Source: Ulvibacter algarum (lineage in GTDB: Bacteria > Bacteroidota > Bacteroidia > Flavobacteriales > Flavobacteriaceae). Taken from it: DNA of 64,000 bases. A model generated the notes under the pieces. That model searched no databases and was not told the origin of the DNA. It saw nothing but the letters and a program-made list of their open reading frames with translations. Shown one piece after another: positions 61,672-64,000 of this stretch. The stretch spans positions 124,001 to 188,000 of the forward strand of contig CANLBJ010000007.1 in assembly GCA_947488905.1 (NCBI GenBank). Direction: 5' to 3'. Position 1 is the stretch's first letter. Each line of letters begins with the position of its first letter. A program made the position numbers and the translations under genes.

Positions 61672-62934
61672 TTAATTAAATGGTACAGAATATACGTAGC
61701 CTAAACTAACTTCGCTAAAATCTGCTTGACCAAGATTAGCGTTAATATGTGCTCCTATATAAATATTATGAGTAGGGTCTTTTTCTGTACCAATTACATA
61801 ATATTTAAGCCCCATACGTGTAGAGACTAAGCGTTTAAATTTATAAAACCCGTCTAATTCACCCAATACTCTAAAATCTACAGACCCAACGCCAGGGTAA
61901 GATTCTGTATATGAGTACCCAGAATTAATGATATAATCTATTTTAAAAAAGGGTTTACTAATATTAAAACCAAGCTCAACTTCCATCCCAATATGGTTTA
62001 ATTGAAATTCACCAATGGCAGATACTCCTATAGCAGATGCATTAATATATGGATGATCTGTAAGCTCTGGATAATCTGGTATTAAATCTTCTCCTAGATT
62101 AATATAATCATAATAATGACGATAAAATTTATGAAAAACCCCAATACCAAATTTATACGTTTTGTTTACAATAAACCCTGCAGATACAGAGGTTATATGT
62201 ACAGGTCTTCTATCATTTTGAACTTCTGTAAAGGCATTCATACCAATACCTCTACGAGCAGAAATATAGAAATTTTTAGAATCTGTAAACGATTGGTTTT
62301 CTAAAAATGGATCTTTTATACGATCTGGAGTATAAGCTAACTCAGAACTAATAGAAGCACTAAATGAATTTAAACCTTGATTAGGAAAACGAGTATGCCC
62401 ATTAGATTGATGATAATAACCAATACCTATACGCCAGTTAGCTTTTTGTTTTTTACTCATGTTGTAAAACAGCATTGTACGATAAGAGTAGTTTAATTGA
62501 GTTGCTATTTTCTCGTTAAATAAGTTCTCGTCAAGATCAAATTTTTTATTAAAATAAGCTGCACCAAAGGCGAGATGCATCCCAAAATTTGAAGAACCTA
62601 ACTGTAACTCTATATTAGGCATTACAGATACAGAATAACCCAAGATGTCATCGTGGCCATATCTTGCAAATGCAACGCTCACACCTGTTTTAGGTTGCTT
62701 TAATCTATATGCCCACTCATTAGTATTTGTGTTTTGATATGACCCGAAATTAAAAAACCAAGCTTGATGTAAACCCACATCTGGAAACCCAGTATTTGTT
62801 ATAGAGGTCTTTCCTATAGTATATTCTGCAGTAATAAAATTGCTGTATTTTTCTTGGGCTATCATCAATATAGAACTACAGGTAAATAGTAGTGATAATA
62901 AGCTGTTCTTTCTTTTTTCTGAAATATTAATCAT
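61672..62934 (-). CDS. Acyloxyacyl hydrolase / PagL-like outer-membrane protein
   Basis: The 420-aa protein has a signal segment (LLSLLFTCSSILMIAQ) and a beta-barrel pattern. IGIGYYHQSNGHTRFPNQGLNSFSASIS carries the His-x-Ser-Asn arrangement found in PagL-type lipid A 3-O-deacylases. It is longer than enteric PagL, with a second half of further strands. It might remodel lipid A or another acylated surface lipid. It overlaps the SGNH-like gene by 8 bp. Confidence 0.7.
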   Translation of the reverse strand: MINISEKRKNSLLSLLFTCSSILMIAQEKYSNFITAEYTIGKTSITNTGFPDVGLHQAWFFNFGSYQNTNTNEWAYRLKQPKTGVSVAFARYGHDDILGYSVSVMPNIELQLGSSNFGMHLAFGAAYFNKKFDLDENLFNEKIATQLNYSYRTMLFYNMSKKQKANWRIGIGYYHQSNGHTRFPNQGLNSFSASISSELAYTPDRIKDPFLENQSFTDSKNFYISARRGIGMNAFTEVQNDRRPVHITSVSAGFIVNKTYKFGIGVFHKFYRHYYDYINLGEDLIPDYPELTDHPYINASAIGVSAIGEFQLNHIGMEVELGFNISKPFFKIDYIINSGYSYTESYPGVGSVDFRVLGELDGFYKFKRLVSTRMGLKYYVIGTEKDPTHNIYIGAHINANLGQADFSEVSLGYVYSVPFN

Positions 62935-63901
62935 TTAAAACCTCGTTAAGTTTTTTGGTGAATTTTTCTGCTCCATCTGCGTTTAAATGATTTTCATTTA
63001 TAAAATCACGTACGCCAAAGGTAATTGTATCTTCTTCTAAGTTTAAAAAACGTACTTCTGGATACTTTATATGTATATCATTTAGTATAGAATCTCTTCT
63101 TTTTAAAATAGAAGGGTTTCTTTTGTTTAGATACGTTGTATATGTAGGTGTGCAAGTAATAACTACCTCTTTATTATCTGCAATAACAGTCTCAATCATT
63201 TTATAAAAATATTGCCTATTATAGTTAAATATTTGTAAGTTTTCTTCGTCTCTAATTATAAAATTTCTTTTGGCAATTTTTTTCTCATTATAATCAAGAA
63301 TGCGAAAGGCTCCCTTAAAATTATTTAAATTATAACCATACTCATTAAAATGATCTTCATTTTTGTTTAGAATGTAATAGTCTACAAATTTTTTAGAATA
63401 AATAGAAGGACTAGAAAGAAACACTAACTTATCTTTAAAATAGGTTTTACGTTCAAAGGCGTTTACATTATAATATTTTAAATAGATGGTGTTTTTCCAA
63501 AAATCACTGTTATTATGCGGTATTTCTAGATGAGAGTAGGATAACTCAAACACTACAGATTCTAAATTAGGAAAACGATTCATTGACTGTTTCATAATAT
63601 AGTTATCGTCTTTATGATGCTGAGAAGTTGATCCAAAATTTACGGTAAGTTTGTCAATAAAAGCAGGATTTACTGCTGCTTGCATCTGTGAAGACCCAAG
63701 GACCATCACCTTAATATCATTTTGCTGTGTGTTTATTTGGTGGTGTATTTTATCATAGCTCATAGGTATGTTTAGTACGCTCCATTCAAGTAGGGCATAG
63801 CAAAGCACCACGGGAATAAAAAACACCGTGATTTGCTTTAACAAAGACACATGCTTTTTGCTAAAACTGAAAATAGATGAATTGTTCTTTTGGTCCTGCA
63901 T
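62927..63901 (-). CDS. Membrane-anchored SGNH/DltD-like protein
   Basis: The 324-aa protein has one N-terminal helix (LLKQITVFFIPVVLCYALLEWSVL) and then MVLGSSQMQAAVNPAFIDKLTVNFGSTSQ, like the GDS block of DltD/AlgJ-type SGNH proteins, and a C-terminal RDFINENHLNADGAEKFTKKL with the expected His. Its start overlaps the end of an MBOAT gene, the normal partner of such proteins in O-acylation of surface polymers. Confidence 0.75.
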   Translation of the reverse strand: MQDQKNNSSIFSFSKKHVSLLKQITVFFIPVVLCYALLEWSVLNIPMSYDKIHHQINTQQNDIKVMVLGSSQMQAAVNPAFIDKLTVNFGSTSQHHKDDNYIMKQSMNRFPNLESVVFELSYSHLEIPHNNSDFWKNTIYLKYYNVNAFERKTYFKDKLVFLSSPSIYSKKFVDYYILNKNEDHFNEYGYNLNNFKGAFRILDYNEKKIAKRNFIIRDEENLQIFNYNRQYFYKMIETVIADNKEVVITCTPTYTTYLNKRNPSILKRRDSILNDIHIKYPEVRFLNLEEDTITFGVRDFINENHLNADGAEKFTKKLNEVLND

Positions 63902-64000
63902 ACCTAAAAATAATGAATATCAATGCGTAATAAATTACCCAACGCATAGGTCTATTTATATATTTCTCTAATTCTAATAATGGATAATTCTTAAATCTTG
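63861..64000 (-). CDS. MBOAT family O-acyltransferase, C-terminal fragment (cut by window edge)
   Basis: A minus-strand frame runs in from the right edge and ends at TAG 63861: RFKNYPLLELEKYINRPMRWVIYY...FRYAGPKEQFIYFQF. The final membrane helix and the ending EQFIYFQF are characteristic of AlgI-like MBOAT proteins. It overlaps the SGNH-like gene start by 41 bp, so the two are surely coexpressed. The track missed it because the start lies outside the window. Confidence 0.8.
   Translation of the reverse strand, partial: RFKNYPLLELEKYINRPMRWVIYYALIFIIFRYAGPKEQFIYFQF

Noticed and set aside
1-64000. tRNA, rRNA or known riboswitch genes
   Set aside because: No cloverleaf, rRNA-like stretch or recognisable riboswitch consensus was seen by eye; a covariance-model scan would be needed to exclude small ones.

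Overview
The window is low-GC, densely coded DNA from a member of the Bacteroidota, most probably a Flavobacteriaceae-type organism. The signs are promoters of the TAnnTTTG (-7) type instead of sigma70 boxes, a type IX secretion (T9SS) C-terminal sorting domain, capsule-assembly Wzi and lone ExbD proteins, a TssD-type (T6SS subtype iii) Hcp, a fused alpha/beta E1 dehydrogenase, and PycTM/DUF5706 and DUF559 proteins typical of this phylum. No tRNA or rRNA gene was recognised.

1-16.2 kb (+ strand) is a surface-polysaccharide locus. It opens with the last genes of a nonulosonic (sialic-like) acid pathway: a CBS-linked sugar-phosphate nucleotidyltransferase and a CMP-nonulosonate synthetase. Then come acyltransferases, a Wzx flippase, glycosyltransferases, a Wzy-like membrane protein, a PaaK-like adenylating enzyme, and a full PglC/D/E/F-like set for making and loading N,N'-diacetylbacillosamine on the lipid carrier. 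A Wzi-family outer-membrane protein closes it.

16.2-29 kb is mostly housekeeping and envelope functions: a FAD dehydrogenase, a small exporter, a standalone PycTM-like protein, an orphan ExbD, a pair of secreted amidohydrolase-like proteins of which parts lack metal ligands, a permease/OsmC/thioredoxin operon, and an aspartyl-protease lipoprotein. 29.1-30.1 kb is a repeat field built on CCCTAAAGGG motifs in which a DUF559 endonuclease gene is embedded; the gene's stop codon is supplied by the repeat. 30.1-34.1 kb holds DUF2130, an internally duplicated protein, an HxlR regulator with a divergent membrane-protein gene, and a duplicated, broken 5' fragment of DUF2130.

34.2-40.0 kb (- strand) is the most unusual part. 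Four units, each filled by one to three genes, are separated by about 135-bp structured elements lying directly after the stop codons. Each unit has its own matched inverted ends (GTTGGCGGTA, GTTAGCAAAC, GTTAGCACCA, GTAGAAA), exactly as expected when the attC site of an integron gene cassette is rebuilt by circularisation. Internal hairpins of the elements covary. Cargo: a three-gene Thoeris defence system (SIR2-SLOG ThsA plus two TIR proteins), two HEPN-motif proteins, and an XRE/membrane pair. No integrase is visible.

40-48 kb holds small membrane/lipoprotein genes with a dispersed hairpin-terminator repeat, alanine dehydrogenase, and a probable T6SS Hcp-metzincin effector-immunity lipoprotein trio. 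48-64 kb holds a Dus enzyme, a FabH-like/FabI-like pair, asparagine synthase B, MepB, the E1 dehydrogenase, an M1-like protein fused to an outer-membrane barrel, a T9SS-exported nuclease/phosphatase, a LOG protein, a PagL-like protein, and an SGNH-like/MBOAT pair cut by the window edge. asnB is preceded by what looks like a classical ribosome-mediated attenuator: a 17-codon leader peptide with seven Asn codons, an antiterminator, and a terminator hairpin with a U-run, behind a good TTG-N19-TAnnTTTG promoter.
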